Source: Solobacterium sp.
GTDB taxonomy: Bacteria; Bacillota_I; Bacilli_A; Erysipelotrichales; Erysipelotrichaceae
DNA: 7,324 nucleotides
Direction: 5' to 3'
Assembly: GCA_017475415.1 (NCBI GenBank)
Contig: JAFVFM010000041.1
Span: 1 to 7,324, forward strand
Shown piece by piece: positions 1 through 6,314 of the stretch; positions within the stretch are counted from its first letter, which is position 1; every line of letters begins with the position of its first letter. The notes under the pieces are model-generated. The model was not told the origin of the DNA and searched no databases. It was given only the letters and a program-made list of their open reading frames with translations. Position numbers and translations under genes: made by a program.

Positions 1-518
1 ATTCCTTTAATTTGATTAATGGTTTGTTCATAATCGATAACCAAAGAAAAGCCAGATAATAAACCAAGTCCTTCTTCAAAGCCAGCCTCTTCTTCCTCTA
101 TGCGATAATATTCATCCATTTGGATAAGAGCACCTAATTGTATACCAATAATTAACCCATCAAATTGAAGAATCTCCTCTTTTAATTCATCCCCTAAATA
201 AATGTAAGCGTCCTTTCTTCCATAAATGAATAGTACATCAGCACCCCTTATTTTCCCTGTGGCATCCTGATCATGTGCATAAGAAAAAATAATATTATCT
301 TCCTTTATCCCATAAGTGAGTAATGGTGTAACTAAAGCATCATAATTCCGACTACCTTTTTTAAATTGTTGTTCCACCATTTCTTTTTCTTCTTCATAAG
401 CAGATAGTTCTTCTAAGATAAAAATACATACCTTAGTATCTGCATGTAAATCATCATTCAAATAAGGATATAACCAAGCCTCACTTAATTGATGTGTATT
501 GAGTAAAACAAATCGCAT
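1..518 (-). CDS. Peptidase S51 / class I glutamine-amidotransferase-like protein, 3' end outside window, probable pseudoenzyme
   Basis: An open frame of 172 codons runs from ATG at 518-516 off the left edge, so the C-terminus is missing. The start is preceded by AGGGGA (complement of 527-532) with 8 bases spacing. The fold match is to the S51 family (cyanophycinase, dipeptidase E): RGADVLFIYG at residues 91-100 resembles the strand before the family's GGN turn, FDGLIIGIQLGAL (119-131) sits where the nucleophile elbow G-x-S-A-G-A belongs, and GLGLLSGFSLVIDY (150-163) resembles the family's GLGLLPG...H segment. Gln127 replaces the catalytic Ser, Leu128 replaces Ala, Arg101 falls in the GG turn, and no His is seen after GLGLL. 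A peptidase role is therefore unlikely; a binding or structural role is inference. It is divergent from the acylphosphatase gene. A possible TATATT -10 box (complement of 538-543) overlaps the acyP -10 box. Confidence 0.6.
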   Translation of the reverse strand, partial: MRFVLLNTHQLSEAWLYPYLNDDLHADTKVCIFILEELSAYEEEKEMVEQQFKKGSRNYDALVTPLLTYGIKEDNIIFSYAHDQDATGKIRGADVLFIYGRKDAYIYLGDELKEEILQFDGLIIGIQLGALIQMDEYYRIEEEEAGFEEGLGLLSGFSLVIDYEQTINQIKG

Positions 519-531
519 AGTCTTTTTCCCC

Positions 532-540
532 TGTTATAAT
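532..540 (+). promoter_or_regulatory. Extended -10 promoter of acyP, predicting a leaderless transcript
   Basis: TGT-TATAAT matches the extended -10 consensus TGn-TATAAT. No convincing -35 box lies 16-18 bases upstream, which is common for extended -10 promoters. Exactly six bases (541-546) separate it from ATG at 547, so the expected +1 is the A of the start codon, and there is no Shine-Dalgarno sequence. It overlaps the 5' region of the divergent S51-like gene. Confidence 0.6.
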
Positions 541-546
541 ATATTT

Positions 547-819
547 ATGAATCGTTATTTAGTTTATGTAGATGGTCGTGTACAGGGTGTTGGTTTTCGC
601 TTTTTCGCTTGCCAACATGCACGCGCACGACATCTAACGGGTTCCGTAAAAAATTTAGAAAATGGTTTAGTAGAAATTTATATTCAAGGTGAGGAAGAAC
701 AAATCAACTCTTTCCTTTCTGCCATCCAACAAGGAAATCGTTTTATTCGTGTCGATCAAATATCTGTCAAAAAGATACCTATTGTAGAAAAGGAAAGAGA
801 ATTTATTTATCTTTATTAA
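547..819 (+). CDS. acyP: Acylphosphatase
   Basis: This 90-residue protein has the usual length for acylphosphatase, a small cytosolic enzyme that hydrolyses the carboxyl-phosphate bond of acyl phosphates. The signature VDGRVQGVGFRFF spans residues 8-20 and contains the catalytic Arg18. The second motif, GSVKNLENGLVEI (32-44), supplies the catalytic Asn36. I chose ATG at 547 rather than the in-frame TTG at 499: the TTG would add 16 residues unlike the family, lies upstream of the -10 box and inside the divergent gene, and has no ribosome binding site. Translation is probably leaderless. The TAA at 817-819 directly touches the stop codon of the convergent YsgA-like methyltransferase gene. An acylphosphatase beside a TrmH/SpoU gene is, as I recall, common in Firmicutes. 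The physiological substrate is unknown. Confidence 0.93.
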   Translation: MNRYLVYVDGRVQGVGFRFFACQHARARHLTGSVKNLENGLVEIYIQGEEEQINSFLSAIQQGNRFIRVDQISVKKIPIVEKEREFIYLY

Positions 820-1545
820 TCATTTTTGAAATTGATAAAGAATAATTCCTGCTGCTACAGCTACATTTAAACTTTCAAAGCCCTGCATCTCTATACGTAT
901 ATTTTCATCTGTACTTTTTTTACATTCTTCACTTAAGCCACTTCCTTCATTGCCAAAGATAAAAGCCATCTTTTCTTTTTTTTCTACTTTCCCTAACGGA
1001 TGTGATTCCTGTAGGTCTGTTCCCACTAAATAGAAGCCTTCTTTTTTTAATGCATAAAGATAATCCTTTATATTCCCTCTAAAGATAGGAATCGAAAAGA
1101 TTGCCCCTTGTGATGAACGAATCGTTTTTTCATTATACGTATCACAACAATCTTCTGATAAATAAATAGCATCAAAGCGGAAAGCTACAGCCGAGCGGAT
1201 AATCGTACCTAAATTACCTGGATCTTGCACATTTTCTAATAAAACAATGCGTGTCGGCTCCTGTATAGTAGCTTCCATTTTTTTACATACTGCCATACAA
1301 GAAATAGAAGAAACATTCTTACTTAATTTCTTCATCACTTCTTCACTAACGATTACTACATCCTTAAAATCAAAATCTTTACTTCCATCACTAATAATGG
1401 TTTCAACGCAATTCGCCTTTAACGCTTCTTCAATTAAGTGATCTCCTTCTACTAAGAAAAGACCACTTTCATCTCTATATTTCTTTTGATGCAAGCTAGC
1501 CCATGCCTTTATACGACTATTTTGTAAAGACTTTATTTTTTCCAT
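820..1545 (-). CDS. TrmH/SpoU-family RNA 2'-O-ribose methyltransferase, YsgA-like
   Basis: This 241-residue protein is full length for the YsgA group of SPOUT methyltransferases, which use S-adenosylmethionine to methylate ribose 2'-OH groups in rRNA or tRNA. Residues 1-95 form the substrate-binding domain (SLQNSRIKAW, then FLVEGDHLIEEAL at 30-42). The knotted catalytic domain carries all three motifs: motif 1 LLENVQDPGNLGTIIRSA (102-119) with Asn111 and catalytic-type Arg117, motif 2 FIFGNEGSGLSEE (195-207), and motif 3 IRIEMQGFESLNVAVAAGI (216-234) with Ser225-Leu226-Asn227. The match to Bacillus subtilis YsgA is strong, but I do not know an established substrate, so no symbol is given. It is convergent with acyP with zero intergenic bases. 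The ATG at 1545 is preceded by AGGGTAGAGA, a weak Shine-Dalgarno candidate. It could also receive read-through from the PEPCK-like gene 43 bases upstream. Confidence 0.92.
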   Translation of the reverse strand: MEKIKSLQNSRIKAWASLHQKKYRDESGLFLVEGDHLIEEALKANCVETIISDGSKDFDFKDVVIVSEEVMKKLSKNVSSISCMAVCKKMEATIQEPTRIVLLENVQDPGNLGTIIRSAVAFRFDAIYLSEDCCDTYNEKTIRSSQGAIFSIPIFRGNIKDYLYALKKEGFYLVGTDLQESHPLGKVEKKEKMAFIFGNEGSGLSEECKKSTDENIRIEMQGFESLNVAVAAGIILYQFQK

Positions 1546-1556
1546 ATCTCTACCCT

Positions 1557-1562
1557 ATTATA
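1557..1562 (-). promoter_or_regulatory. Possible -10 box for the YsgA-like gene
   Basis: The minus strand reads TATAAT here, 11 bases before the ATG at 1545. A start site at the usual distance (about 1550) would leave a leader of only about five bases and cut off the GGG of the putative Shine-Dalgarno. No good -35 box or TG extension is visible, so the call rests on the perfect hexamer and its place in the 43-base gap. Confidence 0.4.
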
Positions 1563-1588
1563 CGAAAATAGAAATGGTCATGCCATCT

Positions 1589-3294
1589 CTACTTTTTTCC
1601 TTTCACAAAATCCAATAACGCCTCAGCTGCTAAAGCAATACCATTATCTCCTTTATCTTCTAAACCTAAGCATGTATATACTTCACCGACCGGTATATTT
1701 TCTTTATATAATTCATCAAATATACAATGAATGATATCCATACATTTTTCCTGTTTTTGCATAGGCCCAAAAGGATTCGCAAAGAAGGTTGTCGATAAGC
1801 CTTTTTCTTGGGTTGTGCCTAGGCATTACGCTTTCCTTCCACAAAGACCGGCAAAGCCTCCTCTTTATTCGCAAAGAAATGTAGGCCACGTTTATTGGTA
1901 TAATTATTCGCATATAAGAAACAATCTACCTTATGATCTTTTACAACTACATCATATGGTGCTGCAGGTAATACAACACGTGCATTTGCCTTTTCAGGAT
2001 TAAAGAAAATAGAACGATCCATATCGCGATAGGCTGTTGCCTTATCTAAATCATCTAAGCGTACAAAGGCACCAATTTCAGTTCCTTGTGCTCGTATTTC
2101 TCCCTCTTCATTGATATGTAATGTACCCATATCATCAAATACAGTTTCTTGATAATCAATTAATTCTTCTGCCGCTATATTTAAGGCTTCTAATGTTTCT
2201 GACTTTCCTGCTCCAGAGTCACCCATAAATACTAAGCCCTTCTTCGTGCCATCTTTTAATACAATATTCACCATGGCACCATGTATTGGTAACCATCCCT
2301 TTTGCATCATCGCTAAATTATGTAAAGTCAGGATAGATTTCTTTGTATAACCAAAATAATCAATTTCATCTCGTGCCGAATTCTTACCTACCCATAAATC
2401 ATTCACTTCATCATAATAGAATACAGTATCTTCTTTTCCATCGGGATTACCAAAGAGTAATATCGCATCTGGTTTCTTATTTATTGCTTCACTTTTACTC
2501 GCGAGTTCAAACAAATTCGCCATTCCCACACAAGATGTTACAAAATCTCTATGGAAGTATGCGTAAATCAAAAGTGAACCTACTTTAGCCGGATAACATA
2601 CCCATTCTTCTGTCCCTTTTATAAATTCATCAATCGGATTGTTGTATGTTTCTGTAAAGACATTGGTGCGTTTATTATATTTTGTATGCAAGAGTAATGG
2701 TGTTCTCAACATCATTTCATTCACAAAAGGAATGTTTTCTAATGCCTCATATCCATTAGGGATATTCCACTTATAATAGGATAATAACATCGAAGCATTC
2801 GTACCAGCTTGCAATTGACGGAAGACACGGTTATTGGATCCTTGTACTTTTTGTTGAATCTCTCGATAGAAATCCAGTACTACTTTATTCGCTTCATTAT
2901 CGGCATTTAAAAAATTCTGTATTTGGAAACCTTCTTCATTTGTTGTATATAAAACAGAATAACGTTCTAATCTACGCCAATAGCGATAACCAGCTTCTAT
3001 CACTTCTAAGAAATGTTTAGGCTTCTTACAATAAGGATGCTTAGTAGCAGCAAAATCATTCATCAACAATTCCTTAATCGCTACTTTCACTTCTTCCTTT
3101 ACAGCATAATCACTTAAATTACCTTCCTTTAAAAAACGATATAAAGCATGATGTGTCTTTTCTAAATCATGTAAGAAATAGGTTAAAAAAGAATCGAATA
3201 TTTCTGTTGAAACAACATCGTGCATACTTGTAATATACTTTTTGGAATAATTCATAATCACCGTATTTTGGTGGTAATAAAAGGCTTCTTTCAT
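1589..3294 (-). pseudogene. PEP carboxykinase-like (PEPCK/HPr-kinase P-loop superfamily) gene, frameshifted near its 3' end
   Basis: The first frame gives 491 residues (3294-1819, stop TAG). A -1 frame then gives 77 more plausible residues, from GTTQEKGL to LLDFVKGKK with TAG at 1589-1591, so the intact protein would be about 569 residues. The catalytic half aligns by eye with ATP-type PEP carboxykinase: KKS at 318-320 (metal-binding Lys position), WLPIHGAMVN at 334-343 (metal-binding His338), P-loop GDSGAGKSE at 358-366 (closer in wording to HPr kinase), FDDMG at 386-390 (kinase-2 Asp), and ARVVLP at 438-443 (Arg439). The out-of-frame tail holds GTTQEKG and FFANPFG, matching the AGTERG...ACFG region of PEPCK. 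Residues 1-300 are mostly unrecognised. The ATG at 3294 has a perfect AGGAGG (complement of 3303-3308) and its own promoter. The true substrate is unknown; a phosphotransferase or kinase role is inferred from the P-loop. The break may be a real mutation or a sequencing error; the product as written lacks a conserved catalytic-domain segment. Confidence 0.78.
1816..1828 (-). other. Frameshift site within a 10-bp palindrome
   Basis: On the minus strand the first frame reads CGT-AAT-GCC-TAG, while the conserved continuation reads TGC-CTA-GGC-ACA. The -1 frame has its own stop (TAA, complement of 1826-1828) just before the junction. The shift must therefore lie within about ten bases. Restoring one base before TAGGC would give ...GKRNA-x-GTTQEKG. 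The junction lies in the perfect palindrome TGCCTAGGCA (1816-1825). There is no homopolymer run. Confidence 0.8.
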
Positions 3295-3322
3295 GTTTTA
3301 ATCCTCCTAGTAATTGTTTTCT

Positions 3323-3350
3323 ATCATAGCAGAAACTAACATAAACTCAA
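3323..3350 (-). promoter_or_regulatory. Sigma-A-type promoter of the PEPCK-like gene
   Basis: On the minus strand TTGAGT (complement of 3345-3350) is followed after 16 bases by TATGAT (complement of 3323-3328), with a TGC extension directly before the -10 hexamer. The predicted start near 3316 gives a leader of about 20 bases containing AGGAGG. The -35 box overlaps the TGA stop of the upstream trmH gene, so this gene is separated from the trhP operon by promoter only. I see no terminator in the gap. Confidence 0.65.
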
Positions 3351-4069
3351 CTATTTTCCTGTTGCCTTAATACTTCATAGGCAAGTATTGCTACTGCACT
3401 TGCGGCATTTAAGGCATTACGGAAATCATTTGCATAAGGAATATAAATATTTTGTTCACTTAATTGTAATATGGAACTCGACAAGCCCCTCATTTCTCCA
3501 CCAATTAGCAAAACTAAAGGTCTTTTCAAATTCGCTTTCGTATAAGAAATGGCATCTTTTCGCATAGCCGCATAAATAGAACAGCCTTTTTCTTTTAGCA
3601 TAGATAAATCTTCTAATGGATTTTCAGACATCACAATATGCATATATTCAAAGGCTCCTGCTGAGCTTTTTAACATCACACTTTCACTATCTCCCCAATT
3701 TCTTTTCGGTAAGACTAAAGCATCACAACCAGCACTATACAACGAGCGCATAATATAACCTAAATTGAAAGGATCTTCTACGCCTTCCACAAAGACAAAA
3801 AATGGCATTTCTATTGATCGAATCGAATCAAACGATTCATATCTTCTTTCCTTTACAAAAGCAATTAATCCACCATGTGTCTTCCCATTAGCGACACTGG
3901 ATATTTCTTCTTTATTCTTCAAAAAGACAGGTATATTTTTTTCTTTTGCCTGAGCAAGAATAAAATGTGTATCACGATCTTTTTTCTTTTGATTCACCCA
4001 TATTTCTTTGATTTCTCTTTTATTGGCTAATAGAGCTGCTTTCACACTAACATTACCTTCGATAATCAT
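3347..4069 (-). CDS. TrmH-family (SPOUT) RNA methyltransferase, RlmB-like, coupled to trhP2
   Basis: This 240-residue protein matches the SpoU/TrmH family of S-adenosylmethionine-dependent RNA ribose methyltransferases. It opens with the RlmB/TrmH-type substrate-binding domain (EGNVSVKAAL at residues 4-13, THGGLIAFV at 64-72). Motif 1 is VEGVEDPFNLGYIMRSL (94-110) with Asn102 and Arg108. Motif 2 is IGGEMRGLSSS (189-199), and motif 3 is IYIPYANDFRNALNAASAV (208-226). Compared with E. coli RlmB, motif 2 reads GEMRG rather than GAEGEG and motif 3 has Ala219 where SLN usually stands. From memory, GEKRG-type and ALxTAS-type variants occur in a Firmicutes subfamily, so activity is likely retained. 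The start ATG overlaps the trhP2 stop (ATGA, 4066-4069) and has AAGGAG (complement of 4076-4081) inside trhP2, indicating translational coupling. The RNA target is unknown. Confidence 0.88.
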   Translation of the reverse strand: MIIEGNVSVKAALLANKREIKEIWVNQKKKDRDTHFILAQAKEKNIPVFLKNKEEISSVANGKTHGGLIAFVKERRYESFDSIRSIEMPFFVFVEGVEDPFNLGYIMRSLYSAGCDALVLPKRNWGDSESVMLKSSAGAFEYMHIVMSENPLEDLSMLKEKGCSIYAAMRKDAISYTKANLKRPLVLLIGGEMRGLSSSILQLSEQNIYIPYANDFRNALNAASAVAILAYEVLRQQENS

Positions 4070-5286
4070 CTCGCTCTCCTTAATATATCTTCTTCCTTCA
4101 AGGCAAAAGGAACCTTAATTTCTACCAATTGCATTGGATGATTCATCCGTTCTAAAGATAAACCTTCTTCATCTTTTGCTTCTTCTACGATGAAGCTTAG
4201 TACTTTCTTTCTAGGTGATAATACTTCTATTCTTTCCCCTTTTGAAAAAACATTACGCACTTCAATTAATGCTGTATGTGTCGTTTCATCATATTTACGT
4301 ACAACAGCTAAGAAGTCATGATTAACATCAACATTACTTGTCGCATGATAAATAATACTTTCTTCTCCTGCTTCTTTTTCATAGAAACCACTAGCTGTAT
4401 CCCGATTTTCTGCATAACGAATTTCCCTTAAATGATATTCTAATTCTTCTTCACTTAATTCATCTTTATTGCATAAATCATCAATCAAATTACGATATGC
4501 ATTTACAATTGTAGCCACATAATATTCTGTCTTCATTCTTCCTTCAATTTTAAAAGACTTTACTCCCGCATCCATTAAATCTTTAATTTGTAAAGCAGCA
4601 CAAAGATCTTTTGAACCCATAGTAAAATCCGCACCATCACTTACTTCATCTTTACCTTGATAAAGATGATATTGCCATCTACAGGATTGTGCGCAGCCAC
4701 CTCGATTGGCATCTCTTAACGTCATACGGTTACTGAGTGTACATCTGCCCGAATAATTTACACACATGCCACCATGAATAAAGGCTTCTATATCCTTAGG
4801 ACATGTTTCACAAATTCTTCTTACATCATTTAAACTACACTCTCTTGCTAAAACAATACGATCCACTTGGAAATGATCAATTAAAAATTGCGCAGCTTGA
4901 TGGCTAGTAACAGACATTTGTGTAGAAGAATGAACTTCTAATTTTGGGGCTACCTTTTTCGCCAATTGCATCACATAAGGACTAGCTACAATAATTGCAG
5001 TAACACCTATTTCTTCTAAAGCACGCAGATAATCTTCTATACCTTCTAAATCTTCATCATGATGTATAGCATTTACCGTTACATGAATATGTGCACCATA
5101 CTCCTTCGCAAATAAACAAGCTTCTTTTATTTCTTCTAAAGAGAAATTACTTGCTCTAGAGCGCAAAGAAAAGGATTGCCCACCTATATATACTGCATCT
5201 GCACCATAGCGTATGGCTGTTTTACAACGTTTCAAGTCACCCGAAGGGGCTAATAATTCTACCTTATTTAATTGTCTTTTCACCAT
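4066..5286 (-). CDS. trhP2: Peptidase U32-family tRNA hydroxylation protein TrhP2 (YrrO-type)
   Basis: This 406-residue protein matches the collagenase-like U32 family. Members of the YegQ/TrhP branch are not proteases: they form 5-hydroxyuridine at wobble position 34 of tRNAs in a prephenate-dependent pathway. It begins with the typical VELLAPSGDLKRCKTAIRYG (residues 9-28) and ADAVYIGG. The U32 signature EAFIHGGMCVNYSGRCTLS (167-185) is followed by NRGGCAQSCRWQY (194-206). The conserved Cys174, Cys182, Cys198 and Cys202, plus Cys229 in MGSKDLC, are the likely iron-sulfur ligands. FKIEGRMK (245-252) is another family motif, and residues 320-406 form the small C-terminal beta domain. It overlaps trhP1 by 23 bases. 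AAAGGGG (complement of 5291-5297) is only 4 bases from this ATG but 7 from the next codon, GTG at 5283, so GTG may be the true start. Confidence 0.92.
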   Translation of the reverse strand: MVKRQLNKVELLAPSGDLKRCKTAIRYGADAVYIGGQSFSLRSRASNFSLEEIKEACLFAKEYGAHIHVTVNAIHHDEDLEGIEDYLRALEEIGVTAIIVASPYVMQLAKKVAPKLEVHSSTQMSVTSHQAAQFLIDHFQVDRIVLARECSLNDVRRICETCPKDIEAFIHGGMCVNYSGRCTLSNRMTLRDANRGGCAQSCRWQYHLYQGKDEVSDGADFTMGSKDLCAALQIKDLMDAGVKSFKIEGRMKTEYYVATIVNAYRNLIDDLCNKDELSEEELEYHLREIRYAENRDTASGFYEKEAGEESIIYHATSNVDVNHDFLAVVRKYDETTHTALIEVRNVFSKGERIEVLSPRKKVLSFIVEEAKDEEGLSLERMNHPMQLVEIKVPFALKEEDILRRAR

Positions 5287-6136
5287 AGTACCCCTTTTCT
5301 AATGGATAAGCTGCATATTTTTTTCGATAGTTTTCGATTTCCTTACTACAATCTTTATCCTCTATCAATTGACGATAAAGCTTAATTGTATCTTCAATCA
5401 TTTCTTCTTCTAAAAAGGCTGTTTGTATTTCCAATCGCTTTAAGCCTTTAGCTATAAAGTCTTTTATTTCTTCAAAGCTTTCTTGTATGAAATCACTATA
5501 AATCATCATCGCTCTTTCATTTTCTATAGCGATCATTTTCCCATCTCTTTTTTCTTCTACTAAGACATACTTATCTGTCATCTTATTCTTTTGGAAATAA
5601 TTAAAGTAAGAAGATAATAATTTCCTTTTAGAAACACTCATCAATAGATAACCATGTACTACTAAACTACTTCTTTCAATATGCGTTAATATCTCTTCTA
5701 TTTCTTCCTTTGTTAAACAAGAAGAAATAGTAATATAAGCTAAACCCAAATCTTCATAAGTCTTTGCATCCATTGAATTAGTAATTAAAGTAATTGGATC
5801 ATAGATAATTTGATTTAATCTTCCCATTCTTTCAGCCATCTGCATAATCGCAAAATCACTCACGACTAGATAATCTATACCTAAATCAAATACTCTCTCA
5901 ATTACTTCTTTTACTTCCCTTTCTTCCTCTTCTTGTAAGATGGCATCAAATAGAATACTTGTTTGTAGGCCTAAGCTCTTGGCTATAGATATAGCATCTT
6001 CTATTTCTTCTATCGTAAAAGAAGAAAGACCTTTAAATGTATACCCTTTAAGTGCGAATTGAACTTCCTGCACACCCCACTCTTTATATTGAGGTAATAA
6101 AGCTAACTTTTCACATGTTACAACTAATTTAGACAT
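5264..6136 (-). CDS. trhP1: Peptidase U32-family tRNA hydroxylation protein TrhP1 (YrrN-type)
   Basis: This 290-residue protein is the shorter, cysteine-poor partner found beside TrhP2 in Firmicutes (B. subtilis YrrN next to YrrO); the two act in tRNA wobble-uridine hydroxylation. Where TrhP2 has the Cys-rich signature, it carries HGYLLMSVSKRKLLSSYF (161-178), which I recognise as the YrrN-type HG...SKRKLL(S/T)(S/N)YF motif without metal ligands. LGIDYLVVSDFAIMQMA (85-101) and VHGYL follow the U32 barrel pattern, and the C-terminus ends with the typical EKGYYGEKT. It is the first gene of the operon; trhP2 begins inside its last 23 bases, and trmH follows. B. subtilis yrrMNO also has the methyltransferase TrmR upstream of this pair, which is absent here. 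The ATG has no Shine-Dalgarno and sits six bases after an extended -10, suggesting a leaderless mRNA. Confidence 0.85.
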   Translation of the reverse strand: MSKLVVTCEKLALLPQYKEWGVQEVQFALKGYTFKGLSSFTIEEIEDAISIAKSLGLQTSILFDAILQEEEEREVKEVIERVFDLGIDYLVVSDFAIMQMAERMGRLNQIIYDPITLITNSMDAKTYEDLGLAYITISSCLTKEEIEEILTHIERSSLVVHGYLLMSVSKRKLLSSYFNYFQKNKMTDKYVLVEEKRDGKMIAIENERAMMIYSDFIQESFEEIKDFIAKGLKRLEIQTAFLEEEMIEDTIKLYRQLIEDKDCSKEIENYRKKYAAYPLEKGYYGEKTIK

Positions 6137-6142
6137 AGGATT

Positions 6143-6151
6143 ATTGTATCA
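6143..6151 (-). promoter_or_regulatory. Extended -10 promoter of the trhP1-trhP2-trmH operon, leaderless
   Basis: The minus strand reads TGA-TACAAT (complement of 6143-6151), then six bases AATCCT, then ATG at 6136. The expected +1 is the A of the start codon. The -35 region (complement of 6166-6171, TATAGA) is poor, as expected for an extended -10 promoter. It interleaves with the divergent folT promoter. Confidence 0.6.
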
Positions 6152-6155
6152 CGAC

Positions 6156-6183
6156 TTGACCTTTCTCTATACTGTGTTAGATT
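6156..6183 (+). promoter_or_regulatory. Promoter of the THF riboswitch-folT transcript
   Basis: TTGACC (6156-6161), a 16-base spacer ending in TGT, and TAGATT (6178-6183) form a good -35 with an extended -10. The predicted start is near 6190, immediately before the first riboswitch stem at 6191. TATACT at 6168-6173 is an alternative -10 with a weaker -35 (TTGTAT, 6144-6149, 18-base spacer). Confidence 0.6.
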
Positions 6184-6190
6184 ATATCTA

Positions 6191-6266
6191 GCAATTTGCG
6201 TTAAGTGCTTTAGTATGGGAAGACTAAGGACGAAGAGCTTCAGCTTGCGGTAAATTGCCTATCCCA
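6191..6266 (+). ncRNA. Tetrahydrofolate (THF) riboswitch aptamer
   Basis: The conserved core GCGTTAAGTG (6198-6207) and the later ACGAAG (6230-6235) and GCGGTAAA (6247-6254) are the hallmarks of the folT-associated THF riboswitch. The predicted pairing fits: the closing stem GCAATTT (6191-6197) with AAATTGC (6252-6258); the arm CTTTAGT (6208-6214) with ACTAAGG (6223-6229); and a small hairpin AGC-TTCA-GCT (6236-6245). The arm loop TGGGA (6216-6220) can pair with TCCCA (6262-6266) 3' of the closing stem, which is the expected long-range pseudoknot. It lies directly upstream of a folate transporter gene, so folate excess should lower FolT synthesis. There is no poly-U terminator before the ATG, so control is probably translational. 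Confidence 0.92.
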
Positions 6267-6314
6267 CAGTGTTTGACCAAACGGACTTCACTGCTGGTGA
6301 AGAAAGGATGGTGG
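6267..6314 (+). promoter_or_regulatory. Expression platform and ribosome binding region of folT
   Basis: Two mutually exclusive pairings can be drawn: CAGTG (6267-6271) with CACTG (6289-6293), and CTTCAC (6286-6291) with GTGAAG (6297-6302). The second hairpin ends directly against AAAGGA (6303-6308), the best Shine-Dalgarno candidate, 10 bases from the ATG. CAGTG abuts the pseudoknot strand TCCCA, so ligand binding could change which pairing forms. This is a drawn model, not a computed fold. Confidence 0.4.

Noticed and set aside
499..546. Upstream TTG start that would add 16 residues to the acylphosphatase
   Set aside because: It lies upstream of the -10 box, inside the divergent gene, has no ribosome binding site, and the added residues are not family-like.
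1565..1587. Weak hairpin (ATGG...CCAT on the minus strand) followed by a T-rich run, as a terminator for the PEPCK-like gene
   Set aside because: The stem is only four or five pairs and the T-run is interrupted, so it is too weak to call.
1816..1828. Programmed -1 ribosomal frameshifting in the PEPCK-like gene
   Set aside because: No slippery heptamer occurs, the permitted shift region is only a few bases, and the tRNA on GCC would have to re-pair with TGC.
1716..1913. Minus-strand open frame across the frameshift region (third frame)
   Set aside because: Its translation has no coherent family match, while the conserved PEPCK-like tail is in a different frame.
1731..2003. Plus-strand open frame antisense to the PEPCK-like gene
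   Set aside because: It has an unstructured His- and Pro-rich composition and no ribosome binding site, and it lies opposite well-supported coding sequence. The similar plus-strand frames at 1247-1441, 2343-2588 and 3765-3953 were dropped for the same reasons.
3347..4069. Unusual motif 2 (GEMRG) and motif 3 (ALN) as signs of an inactive methyltransferase
   Set aside because: From memory, closely similar variants are standard in a Firmicutes TrmH subfamily, and the motif 1 Asn and Arg are intact.
6169..6272. Outer P1 stem of the THF riboswitch, ATACTGTG (6169-6176) with CACAGTGT (6265-6272)
   Set aside because: The pairing is good, but the best promoters put transcription start at about 6180-6190, after the 5' strand, so it would not be in the RNA. 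A 5' end mapped upstream of 6169 would revive it.
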